Made by a program: the position numbers and the translations under genes. Below are positions 5,325-11,887 of a DNA stretch of 11,887 nt, one piece after another. The notes under the pieces are model-generated. The model was not told the origin of the DNA, ran no database searches, and saw nothing but the letters and a program-made list of their open reading frames with translations. The stretch comes from Spirochaetales bacterium (GTDB lineage: Bacteria > Spirochaetota > Spirochaetia > DTKZ01): positions 1 through 11,887 of the forward strand of contig JAISAF010000106.1 of assembly GCA_031266855.1 (NCBI GenBank), read 5' to 3'. How positions within the stretch are numbered: position 1 is the stretch's first letter; each line of letters begins with the position of its first letter.

Positions 5325-6664
5325 ACGTTTTCTCCGCTGTGCAGGATCATTTTGCCTGCCCGGATTTCCCTGAGAAGGGGAAGCTGCGCGGGACAGGTAT
5401 ACGCGCAGCAGCCGCATTCGCAGCAGTCCAATAGGCCCTCGCTTCGGGCCTCTTCATACGCGGAGTGCTCCACCCATTTGTACAGGGCCGAAGGCTGTAA
5501 GCCCATTGGACAGCTTCGCAGGCAGCGGCCGCAGTTCAGGCAGTTGGTTTTCCGGGAATCATGGACTTCTTTCGCGCTGAGAAACAGTACGCCCGCTGTG
5601 GTCTTTGTAATTGGGGCGCTCAGTTCGGAAACGCCCCAGCCCGTCATGGGGCCGCCGACAACGATTTTTGCGGGCATCTGCACGAAGCCGCCACACTCTT
5701 CCACAAGGTCGGACAGAGGGGTTCCTATGCGTACTTTCAGGTTTGCCTGCTTCCTCAGAGCCCGCCCTGCCACAGTTATGGTTTTTTCAACAAGCGGCTT
5801 CTGCAAAACAACGGCTTCATATATGGACAGGGTTGTTCCCGCGTTCAAAACAACAGTTCCCGTGTCCAGAGCTGTCCCGCGGGGAGAAATTTCCTCGCCG
5901 CAGAGCACTTTGATAAGCTGTTTTTCATCCCCCTGGGGATATTTTGGCCACAGAGACCTGACTTCGATATCAGCTTTCAGTTCCTTTATTTTTTTTCGCA
6001 GGGCGCCTATAGCGTCTTTCCCGTCGCTGCTCAGCGCGATGATGGTTCTGCCCGGATGGGTGATTGCCGCCGCTATGCGCGCGCCGCTGATAAGCTCTTC
6101 GGGTTTTTCCACCATAATGCGGTAGTCCGAGCACAGGTACGGTTCGCATTCGATACCGTTGATGATAAGGGTTTTTACTGTCCGGCCTTCGGGAATCGTC
6201 AGTTTCCGGTGGACGGGGATGCCGCTTCCCATACCGACAAGGCCCTTGTCGGCAAGAATTGACAGAAGCCTGTCCGCCCGCAGGCCGTCCCAGGGGTGCG
6301 TATATACGGTTTTGCCCAGACGGCTAAACTCCCCGCCCAGTTCGATAAAAACGGCGGGGGTTTTGTCGCCCCAGGGAAGGGTAATATCCTCAATATATTT
6401 TACCGTTCCCGGAACCGGGGAGTGTACGTGAGCGCCGCTGAAGGAGTCGGCGCGGCCGATGAGCATTCCCTCCCGCACGGTTTCCCTGGGATGAACAAGA
6501 CAGGTGGCCGGATATCCTTTATGCTGAAGAAGCGGCACAATAGAAAGCGGCGGAATGGAAGCGTTCCACAAAGCCCTGTCCTTGAGCCGGGTTTTCATCG
6601 GCAAGGGAGTCAGGCCTCCCTTGGGAAAAGTTTTCCATATATTCATGCTTCCTGTTATACTCAT
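5321..6664 (-). CDS. rnfC: Rnf complex subunit C, Fe-S/NADH-binding
   Basis: Peripheral subunit expected to bind NAD(H), FMN and two 4Fe-4S clusters on the cytoplasmic face, 447 residues. Domains: N-terminal sandwich-hybrid segment (GGLTP at 16-20, HSPVPGTVKYIE at 81-92), Nuo51-like core with INGIECEPYL (168-177), YPQGDEKQLI (242-251) and VEKPEELISGARIA (185-198), then ferredoxin-like motifs C375-C378-C381-C385P and C414-C417-C420-C424P, all complete. The glycine-rich loop usually written GxGGAxFP reads G144-M-G-S-G-I-P, one residue shorter and without Phe. The upstream gene's stop overlaps the ATG at 6664 (ATGA). A second in-frame ATG, at residue 7, has its own copy of the same ribosome site because the initiation region is tandemly duplicated. 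Confidence 0.93.
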   Translation of the reverse strand: MSITGSMNIWKTFPKGGLTPLPMKTRLKDRALWNASIPPLSIVPLLQHKGYPATCLVHPRETVREGMLIGRADSFSGAHVHSPVPGTVKYIEDITLPWGDKTPAVFIELGGEFSRLGKTVYTHPWDGLRADRLLSILADKGLVGMGSGIPVHRKLTIPEGRTVKTLIINGIECEPYLCSDYRIMVEKPEELISGARIAAAITHPGRTIIALSSDGKDAIGALRKKIKELKADIEVRSLWPKYPQGDEKQLIKVLCGEEISPRGTALDTGTVVLNAGTTLSIYEAVVLQKPLVEKTITVAGRALRKQANLKVRIGTPLSDLVEECGGFVQMPAKIVVGGPMTGWGVSELSAPITKTTAGVLFLSAKEVHDSRKTNCLNCGRCLRSCPMGLQPSALYKWVEHSAYEEARSEGLLDCCECGCCAYTCPAQLPLLREIRAGKMILHSGENV

Positions 6665-6674
6665 GCTTCCTGTT
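6639..6674 (-). repeat. Tandem duplication of rnfC ribosome site and start
   Basis: Two adjacent 18-base units on the minus strand, 6674-6657 and 6656-6639, differ at one base. Each reads AACAGGAAGCATGARTAT and so carries an AGGA-type ribosome site and an ATG. Since 18 is six codons, both ATGs are in frame for rnfC, giving Met1 and Met7. The upstream gene's TGA lies in the first copy. Confidence 0.85.
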
Positions 6675-8271
6675 GGTTTCTCCCAATTTTAAAATTTTTC
6701 ATACCGGGCTGGAGATTCAGGGAAGCCCCGGCCCGTACAAGCAGAAAGACCAGAAATCCCGCCGTGATAATAAGCGCGTAGCGCACAACCCAGGCGGAGT
6801 CTATCCTAAGGCGCCAGGCTGTTTCAAGGGATATTTCGGCGATGCCCTGCCGCAAAAGTAAATTCCCTATTCCGGGTTTTTCCGCTCTTTCTAATTCCTC
6901 TTTATACCATATTTCGTCAAATGTGAGGAGAGTCTGTTCGGTTCTTTTCAGAACTCCGTTTTCTTCCAGATAACGGGGCAGCGTTATTTTCACATCGGGC
7001 AGGGGAAACTCCTCAGGATATCCGTAAAAAAAACCTTTCTGGAAAGCCCGGTGGCACAGGTAATCGGAAAACCCCGGAATGCTCCCGCCCCGCCCGGAAG
7101 CCCAGAGCTGGCGCAGGTTTTCCCGTGAAAAACCGCCCAGGCCCGGAACCTCATGCGGTTTGGGAATCAGCCACAGGCCTGTTCCCGATACCATGAAAAT
7201 ACAGGGAACCGCCATCAGGCTCAGCGCCAGTACCAGCGGCGCGGGATTCGTCCTGCCGCGCTGGTTCCCCTTCCATTTCCGGGGCAGTACCGGCAGGGGC
7301 ATAAAAAGCCTGTGTTCCCGGCGGGAGTGCGCATAACGCCTGTGCAGGGCCAGAACCGCCGCCAGGGCAAGGCTCCCCGTTATTCCGCACAGAAGAGAAA
7401 CAAAGCGCAGGCTGCCCGCACCGCATACAGCGGCAAGGCCCGCGGCTGTAGCAAGGGGGGCAGCCGCGGCAGCCGCCTGCGGAATAAAATTCCGCAGCGC
7501 GGGTTTTATCCTTCCCTCCCCATAGAACAGGTAGTAATCGAAACAGGCACAGGCTTTTTCCGCAAGATACACAAAGGCAAAATACACGAAAACGCCCGCG
7601 GCGAAAACCGCCGGATCCGCGTGTATAAGGAAGTTCAGCCAGGGCAGGGCCAGAATAAAAGCCGCCCGGCGCGGCCGCGGATAAAAATACGCGCACAGCG
7701 CGACAATAGCGCAAAAAAGCGCAAGCAGGGCAACTCTCCTTCCGGTATGCCACTCCACAATAGTCCAGGAATAATCGCCCAAAACAGGAGCGAGTTTCCA
7801 GGCCAGGACAAAGGGGCTTTGCGTCGCGGGGAAATACAGGATATGCCGCTTTTCCCCGCCGCCGCCGGAAGACTCGCTTCGGAAAAGGGCAGGGGCGCCC
7901 TGCAAAAAACTGTCCATGCGGGGATCCCCCTGGGGGAACCTCCGGTGAATATCCTCCAGGGGAAACTCTTCCATCCTGTCATAGCCGGAAATCTCCACAC
8001 GGGCCGTAGCCGCCGAAATAAAATCCTGAAAGCCGCGCCGCTCAAGATCCTGAGATATTCCGGCGACATCGGCCTTCGCGTCCAGCAGAACCGTATAATA
8101 TCCGCGCCAGGCGAAACCAAAAAAGGCGGGAAGAAAAAGCGAGGCGCCCATTCCCGCTAGAAAAATAAGGACACTGGCGCAGACAGCGGCAATATAGGAA
8201 GCCCGTCCCCCGCGGGAACGTTCCCAGCCGCGCCAGCCGCGGGCCGTGTCAGAAAAAGCCGCTACTCGCAT
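6661..8271 (-). CDS. Unrecognised membrane protein coupled to rnfC
   Basis: About 536 residues; family not recognised. I chose the ATG at 8271, just past the stop of the upstream DUF212 gene. A longer start at 8352 with AAGGAAG upstream is possible, but its extra 27 residues lie over the other gene. Numbering from 8271: one helix at 25-53, a soluble region about 54-178, a cluster of helices between about 179 and 370 (including VALLALFCAIVALCAYF, AAFILALPWLNFLI, LVLALSLMAVPCIFMV), a second soluble region about 370-490, and a final helix near 495-513. No Fe-S or flavin motif is visible, so it is not a hidden RnfB. Its stop overlaps rnfC by 4 bases, so the two are translationally coupled and a role with the Rnf complex is plausible. 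It is not decayed. Confidence 0.8.
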   Translation of the reverse strand: MRVAAFSDTARGWRGWERSRGGRASYIAAVCASVLIFLAGMGASLFLPAFFGFAWRGYYTVLLDAKADVAGISQDLERRGFQDFISAATARVEISGYDRMEEFPLEDIHRRFPQGDPRMDSFLQGAPALFRSESSGGGGEKRHILYFPATQSPFVLAWKLAPVLGDYSWTIVEWHTGRRVALLALFCAIVALCAYFYPRPRRAAFILALPWLNFLIHADPAVFAAGVFVYFAFVYLAEKACACFDYYLFYGEGRIKPALRNFIPQAAAAAAPLATAAGLAAVCGAGSLRFVSLLCGITGSLALAAVLALHRRYAHSRREHRLFMPLPVLPRKWKGNQRGRTNPAPLVLALSLMAVPCIFMVSGTGLWLIPKPHEVPGLGGFSRENLRQLWASGRGGSIPGFSDYLCHRAFQKGFFYGYPEEFPLPDVKITLPRYLEENGVLKRTEQTLLTFDEIWYKEELERAEKPGIGNLLLRQGIAEISLETAWRLRIDSAWVVRYALIITAGFLVFLLVRAGASLNLQPGMKNFKIGRNQQEA

Positions 8272-8278
8272 CGGGCGC

Positions 8279-8755
8279 CTAAATACAGAAAGCCAGGGCA
8301 ATAAAAAAGCCCAACAGGCATCCAATAAAAACTTCGGCTGGAGTATGACCATGCACTTCCTTGACAGGTTTGAATTTCGTATCGAATTTCTGATGAAGTT
8401 CCTCGGATATCTGATTCAGGGCCTGGGCCTGGTTTCCCGCCGCCCGGCGCACGCCCATAGCGTCGCGGATTGTCAGAATCCCATAAAACAGGGAAAAAAC
8501 AAAAATGGACGAATCAAGTCCTTCGATAAATCCGAGGGAAGTCGCCAGCGCCGTTACAAGAGCCGAATGGCTGGACGGCATCCCGCCGGTTCTCCACACC
8601 AGGGACTCAAGAATATCGCGGGAACTGGAATTTCTGCCGCGGCTGACTTCCACAATGGTTTTGATAAGCTGGGCAAGAAACCACGAGAAGAAACCGCTTA
8701 AGAAAACAGAGCTGTTTAGAAGCGTATACAGATTATCCATCAGCATCCGGTACAT
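8279..8755 (-). CDS. Divergent PAP2 family (DUF212) membrane protein
   Basis: A 158-residue membrane protein of the divergent-PAP2 family (YuiD-like, acid phosphatase/haloperoxidase-related). Motifs: GGMPSSHSALVTAL (57-70), IRDAMGVRRAAGNQAQAL (96-113) and HGHTPAEVFIG (134-144), followed by a hydrophobic C-terminus. The family is often described as phosphatase-like, but its substrate is not established. It heads the operon that continues into the unknown membrane protein and rnfCDGEA. Three close starts exist (8755, 8746, 8740) and none has a strong ribosome site; I keep the longest. The divergent promoter region with the pseudouridine synthase gene lies directly upstream. Confidence 0.88.
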   Translation of the reverse strand: MYRMLMDNLYTLLNSSVFLSGFFSWFLAQLIKTIVEVSRGRNSSSRDILESLVWRTGGMPSSHSALVTALATSLGFIEGLDSSIFVFSLFYGILTIRDAMGVRRAAGNQAQALNQISEELHQKFDTKFKPVKEVHGHTPAEVFIGCLLGFFIALAFCI

Positions 8756-8782
8756 AACAGTTTTTTATGATACACTATCGCC
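8756..8782. promoter_or_regulatory. Compact divergent promoter region
   Basis: Only 27 bases separate the two divergent starts. TATGAT at 8766-8771 (plus) and TATCAT at 8772-8767 (minus) are -10-like boxes that almost coincide. Neither has a clear -35 box. The plus-strand gene would have a leader of only a few bases. This is a pattern-based guess. Confidence 0.35.
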
Positions 8783-9745
8783 GTGGAAAATCATATACTC
8801 CGGCCCGGCCCCAATGACGCGGGAAAAAGAATTGACCGCCTCCTGCGCTCCTGCTTCCCGGACGTGCCGCTGGGCGCACTGTTCGCTGCCCTGCGCAAAG
8901 GAGATATCCGCGTGGGAGGCCAGCGGGTGCGGCAGGATTACCGCGTAAGCGAAGGAGACCTCATCAGCGTAAAGAAGTTTCCCGGATTTTGTCTACAGCA
9001 AAAACCGCGGCGGAAACCACAGCAGGAACCGCGGCAGAAACCCTGGCAAACCCGAACGCGCGGAATCCGGTTCCCGCCTGTTTTTGAAGATAAAAATTTT
9101 CTCGCGGTGAATAAGCCCTGGGGCATACTGACCCACGGCAATTCCTCCCTGGACGAAGCTATCAAAGCCAGCCTCGCGCCCCGTCTGCCGCCATCCCTGG
9201 CCTTTTCCCCCGCCCCCCTCCACCGCCTGGACCGGAATACGACCGGCCTTATCTTTTTTTCAAAATCCCTTGAAGGCGCGCGGCAGTTCAGCGCGGCCCT
9301 GCGCGGGGGAAAAATCACAAAAATCTATTACGCGCTCGTGGAAGGCATTCTGCCGGCGGCGCAAACCTGGGAAGACAGCCTGATCCGCGACTCAAAAAAC
9401 CGTGTAACAAAAAGCTCCCGCTCCGGCCCCCGGCCCGGAAAAACGGCGCTGACCCGCGTCCGCCCCCTTGCCCACAGCGCTTCCCACAGCCTCTGCGAAC
9501 TCACCATCCACAGCGGAAGAACCCATCAAATCCGCAGCCAGGCCGCCCTGCACGCGCATCCCCTGGCAGGAGACCGCAAATACGGCGGCCGCCCCCTTCC
9601 CGGCGCTCCCCACAAAGGCGCGTACATCCTTCACGCGGCAAAACTCTTCTTCCCCCCACTTGAAGCCGAAGCCCCGCTGCCACAGGACGCCGCGGCCTTC
9701 CTGAAAAAACTTTTCCCCGGCTTTACGGACTATCCCCTCCGCTAA
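8783..9745 (+). CDS. RluA-family rRNA pseudouridine synthase
   Basis: Converts uridine to pseudouridine in RNA, most likely 23S rRNA as in RluC/RluD relatives; the exact site cannot be read from sequence. 320 residues, starting at a GTG with no clear ribosome site, possibly near-leaderless. An S4-like RNA-binding domain covers about 10-63 (RIDRLLRS, KGDIRVGGQRV). A basic Pro/Gln/Arg linker at about 71-92 comes from a 24-base tandem duplication. The catalytic domain follows: FLAVNKPWGILTHG (106-119), PLHRLDRNTTGL (145-156) with catalytic Asp150, and GRTHQIRSQAALHAHPLAGDRKYGG toward the C-terminus. All key residues are present. It is transcribed divergently from the rnf operon. Confidence 0.93.
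   Translation: MENHILRPGPNDAGKRIDRLLRSCFPDVPLGALFAALRKGDIRVGGQRVRQDYRVSEGDLISVKKFPGFCLQQKPRRKPQQEPRQKPWQTRTRGIRFPPVFEDKNFLAVNKPWGILTHGNSSLDEAIKASLAPRLPPSLAFSPAPLHRLDRNTTGLIFFSKSLEGARQFSAALRGGKITKIYYALVEGILPAAQTWEDSLIRDSKNRVTKSSRSGPRPGKTALTRVRPLAHSASHSLCELTIHSGRTHQIRSQAALHAHPLAGDRKYGGRPLPGAPHKGAYILHAAKLFFPPLEAEAPLPQDAAAFLKKLFPGFTDYPLR
8996..9043 (+). repeat. 24-base tandem repeat in the synthase linker
   Basis: Two adjacent units, 8996-9019 and 9020-9043, match at 20 of 24 positions. They encode QQKPRRKP and QQEPRQKP, an in-frame basic, proline-rich linker between the S4-like and catalytic domains. Confidence 0.75.
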
Positions 9746-9752
9746 GAGTCTA

Positions 9753-9894
9753 TTCAAAAATCCATTTATAATTCGGAATTTGGGCGCATTTTTTGCTTCG
9801 CAAAAAACCGGGCTTTCCACTTCAATCTTTTTTACCGCGAAGCGGTAAAAAAGGATATCCTTTTCTTATCCCACCTTAAATTAAAATTTTTGAA
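9753..9894. mobile_element. Possible MITE-like element with terminal inverted repeats
   Basis: The 142-base unit is bounded by a perfect 9-base inverted repeat (TTCAAAAAT at 9753-9761 and its complement at 9886-9894). It holds three palindromes: 9789-9807 (8-bp stem, loop TTC), 9828-9852 (11-bp perfect stem, loop GAA) and the 16-base perfect palindrome 9849-9864. No open frame fits. It lies directly before a dead recombinase gene. No target-site duplication was confirmed, so the mobile call is tentative. Confidence 0.35.
9784..9813. repeat. T6GC...GCA6 hairpin with conserved flanks
   Basis: Stem 9789-9796 with 9800-9807, loop TTC. On the minus strand it reads GCCCGG-T6GC-loop-GCA6-TGCGC. The same order of outer flanks, GCCCGG then TGCGC, surrounds the T7/A7 stem at 2378-2416, where the loop is longer. 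The 105-129 hairpin shares the core. Confidence 0.6.
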
Positions 9895-9974
9895 CGTTTG
9901 CGTATAGGCAGGGAGAGATAAAAAAGGCAGGGGCTGACTGGCAAATTCCAAACCCCCGCCTGAAGGAAAAACCC

Positions 9975-11086
9975 ATGATCACGATTTTAACACCAACCAC
10001 CAAATTTGTACACCCTGAGCTTACCTATTCAAACCGCAATAAAACGATACATTGCGAATCAGAGGCGGAGGGCCTTTTTGAATGCGATTACCGGGCGTGG
10101 AGGGACGAGTTTATTGAAACACCCAGAAAGGCCGCGAAGGTAAATGTTCCCGCCGTTCTTCCCGTTTACGACAAGCCGGAGCTACAGAAAGCGTGGGACG
10201 ACGCCAGCCCGGAAAATAGAAAATTATTTGAGAAATATAACAGACTTGTGCAAGGAGCGGAGGCGGCAAAAATGAACGGGTTAAAAATCAATTTGGAACC
10301 TGACAGGGAAATCCGGCGGGCGGGATTAAAGAGCCGGCACACAGCGAAGGCGTACCGGAAGGGTACAGACAGGCTTTTTGAATATTGCAAAATGCGGCAA
10401 ACCAGCCCGCTGTTCATCCAGATCAAGGAAGCGGGGGAGTCTGCCCGGTACTTGAGGACAAACCTTTCATTGACTTCCCCCTCGCGGTACGGCAAATAAT
10501 TCTTGCCTGCAAAATTTTCTTTGACATCATAATCGGGAACTACAACCTCGACCACCGTAACCCTTTCAGGGGTAAAGGGATAATTCCAGACAAACAGAGA
10601 CTAAAGCCTTTGGAAGTACCCGGCGAAACTGAGGCCGGGAAAGTTCTGGAGGCGGCGGAAAAATTAAAGGACAAAACGATATTTGTTGCGCTTTCGTTTG
10701 TAAGGAAATACGGGCTGAGAATTGGGGCGTTTGAGAAAGCGGTGATCCGTGGTTCCAAATTGACCACGGTAACAAAAGGCAAGACGTTTGATTTGGATTT
10801 GGACGCGGAGGACTTGAAACTTTGGAAACTGCCTGCGATCGGATTGAACGGACACAGCGCGAAAAACCTTGAGAGCAGGGTGGACAGGTTTTTTACAAGG
10901 ACCTGGCAAAGGGGAATTGTGAACCACAAATACAGCGTACATAAAATCAGGCATTTTTTCGCCTGCGATTTGTACCGCAAAACCAGGGATATGGTAAAGG
11001 TTTCGGTAGCCCTGAATCACAGTAACGCAGCGGTAACCGGCACCTGCTTCACCAGCCTGAAAAAGGAAAGCAACGTAAAAATATAG
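9975..11086 (+). pseudogene. Tyrosine recombinase/integrase, frameshifted and missing catalytic Tyr
   Basis: Site-specific recombinase remnant. The first part (9975 to about 10480, ATG preceded by AAGGA) has an N-terminal extension of about 110 residues and a core-binding domain (RHTAKAYRKGTDRLFEYCK). It hits a stop at 10497. The rest continues in the next frame (VRQIILACKIFFD to the TAG at 11084-11086). Restoring one base in the C5 run at 10477-10481 joins them smoothly. The catalytic part shows Arg (codon 10718-10720, YGLRIGAF), TKGK, HKIR (His codon 10940, Arg 10949) and LNHS (His codon 11018-11020). Nine residues after that His, where Tyr is required, is Cys (TGC, 11045-11047). One frameshift plus loss of the nucleophile argues for a dead gene. 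A programmed -1 frameshift is unlikely given the second lesion. Confidence 0.85.
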
Positions 11087-11376
11087 ACGGGGCCGGGCGG
11101 GGGATTTCCTTCGCCCTGTTTCCGCGTCAGCCGCAATCAGAAACAGGAAATCAGTAATAGTGGAGTATATAAAGCGGAACCCTTGCGGGTGATTTACGCT
11201 TCCCGGCCGGAAGCGGGGGGTACGGGTTACGGGGGGGGATTTCCGGCGCGGGGGTACGGGATTCCCGCTACAATCCCTTGCGCCGCGCAGCGACAGCAGC
11301 GGCATTGCGTATGCCTTGCATACGCAATGCCGCTGCGTTTAACCGCGCACCCCGCGATTTTAGGAATGACTAGCGC
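11087..11376. other. Noncoding region between recombinase remnant and ssb
   Basis: No credible gene. It contains G-rich runs, with GGGGGTACGGG-like sequence twice near 11215 and 11251, and the large hairpin at 11296-11336. The neighbouring genes converge here, so it is a shared 3' region. Confidence 0.6.
11296..11336. repeat. Long perfect hairpin, 19-bp stem
   Basis: CAGCGGCATTGCGTATG at 11297-11313 is the exact reverse complement of 11319-11335. G11296-C11336 and C11314-G11318 extend the stem to 19 bp, leaving a 3-base loop CTT. No T-run follows in either direction. It sits between converging genes and has the same architecture as 190-229 and 849-879. Confidence 0.75.
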
Positions 11377-11406
11377 AAAAAAAATTCCGCGGGGCAGGTT
11401 TTGCCC
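11377..11406 (-). terminator. Possible terminator of ssb
   Basis: On the minus strand, five bases after the ssb stop, a short stem GGGCA/TGCCC (11406-11402 with 11396-11392, 5-base loop) is followed seven bases later by T8 (11384-11377). The gap between stem and T-run makes this a weak candidate. Confidence 0.35.
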
Positions 11407-11410
11407 GGCT

Positions 11411-11866
11411 TTATGGGACCTCCTGCCCGCCGGAGAGTTCAGGCGGATAGGCTTCCTCAAAGTAGACCGGCTCCGGCTCCGCTATGGCCTCCGTTGCCGT
11501 AGCCGCCGCCGCGGTAGCGGGACTTTTTGCCTGTAAAGCCACCGGGTTGAACTCCACATGCTCGCCGACGATTTTGATACGTGAGTGATTTTTGCCTTCG
11601 GCGTCCGACCAGCGGTCCTGTTTCAGCCTTCCAACCACCCTGACGCCGCGTCCTTTTTTCAGGGTTTCCGCACAGGCGTCGGCTAGTTTTGACCAGACCT
11701 CGACTTCGAAAAATGAAACCTCCTTCTGCTGCCGGTTGTCCATGCTGCGGTAAGACCTGTTGCATGCCAGGCTGAACGTGCACACCTGCGTACCACGCGG
11801 CGTTTTGTTCAGATTCGGATCCCTGACCAGATTACCTTCAACAAGAATAGAGTTCAGACTGTTCAT
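11411..11866 (-). CDS. ssb: Single-stranded DNA-binding protein
   Basis: Binds and protects single-stranded DNA during replication and repair. 151 residues. The OB-fold spans about 1-107 (NSILVEGNLVRDP at 5-17, TPRGTQVCTFSLACNRSY at 22-39, VSFFEVEVW at 50-58, KGRGVRVVGRLKQDRW at 71-86), with DNA-stacking candidates Trp58 and Trp86. A flexible Ala/Thr/Glu/Pro tail follows. The usual acidic tip ending in Asp-Asp-[IV]-Pro-Phe, which recruits partner proteins, is absent: the protein ends E-L-S-G-G-Q-E-V-P and then TAA, with no final Phe. The start at 11866 is supported by GGAGG (11873-11877) six bases upstream. The upstream neighbour is outside the window. Confidence 0.92.
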   Translation of the reverse strand: MNSLNSILVEGNLVRDPNLNKTPRGTQVCTFSLACNRSYRSMDNRQQKEVSFFEVEVWSKLADACAETLKKGRGVRVVGRLKQDRWSDAEGKNHSRIKIVGEHVEFNPVALQAKSPATAAAATATEAIAEPEPVYFEEAYPPELSGGQEVP

Positions 11867-11887
11867 ACAAAGCCTCCAAAAAAAACA

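Noticed and set aside
4914..6125. Large plus-strand open frame (403 residues) opposite rnfC/rnfD
   Set aside because: Antisense shadow caused by high GC at third codon positions; no domain and covered by two clear conserved genes.
7153..8160. Plus-strand open frame (335 residues) opposite the unknown membrane protein
   Set aside because: Composition is Arg/Gly/Gln-rich and unlike a real protein. The minus-strand frame has membrane helices and operon coupling.
6661..8352. Unknown membrane protein as a disguised RnfB
   Set aside because: It has no ferredoxin-type cysteine motifs. Its only clustered cysteines (CAC in a helix) do not fit Fe-S binding.
10440..10500. Programmed -1 frameshift in the recombinase
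   Set aside because: The C-run could in principle slip, but the catalytic Tyr is also lost, so a simple deletion in a dead gene is the better reading.

Overview
The window looks like chromosomal DNA from a spirochaete, most likely a treponeme of the termite-gut or free-living type. This is inferred from the style of the Rnf proteins and the single-strand binding protein (SSB), the strong AGGAG-type ribosome sites, the GC-rich core genes and the many intergenic hairpins. I cannot name a species from sequence reading alone.

Layout. Positions 1-314 hold no gene, only a run of GC-rich hairpins. Positions 315-2131 are visibly AT-richer than the rest and carry three minus-strand genes: an orphan 116-residue protein, a Clp-fold serine protease of the SDH/SppA-like type, and a 65-residue protein that overlaps the protease start and has its own promoter. 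Positions 2160-2434 are intergenic and repeat-rich. Positions 2435-8755 form one tightly packed minus-strand operon, read in this order: a divergent-PAP2 (DUF212) membrane protein, a large unrecognised membrane protein, then rnfC, rnfD, rnfG, rnfE and rnfA. Most junctions are 4-base stop/start overlaps. Divergent from it, on the plus strand, is an RluA-family pseudouridine synthase (8783-9745). A 142-base element bounded by short inverted repeats follows. Next is a tyrosine recombinase pseudogene (9975-11086) with one frameshift and a replaced catalytic tyrosine, then a noncoding stretch with a near-perfect 19-bp hairpin, and finally ssb on the minus strand (11411-11866).

The Rnf genes would encode a membrane complex that couples electron transfer between a soluble carrier and NAD to ion movement. 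Three things set this one apart. No rnfB is present in the window. The intramembrane iron site should have four cysteines, two from RnfA and two from RnfE, but each subunit has lost one (Gln25 in RnfA, Ala106 in RnfE), and both subunits carry an extra CxxC pair in roughly equivalent helices. The RnfG flavin-attachment motif is degenerate, with Ser in place of the usual Thr, while RnfD keeps a normal one. Together with the unknown membrane protein translationally coupled to rnfC, this suggests a remodelled Rnf-like complex rather than a standard copy. It is the most promising candidate for something undescribed here.

The second theme is repetitive DNA: long, almost perfect hairpins with very small loops, a short T6GC...GCA6 hairpin family at three places, and a MITE-like unit beside the dead recombinase.
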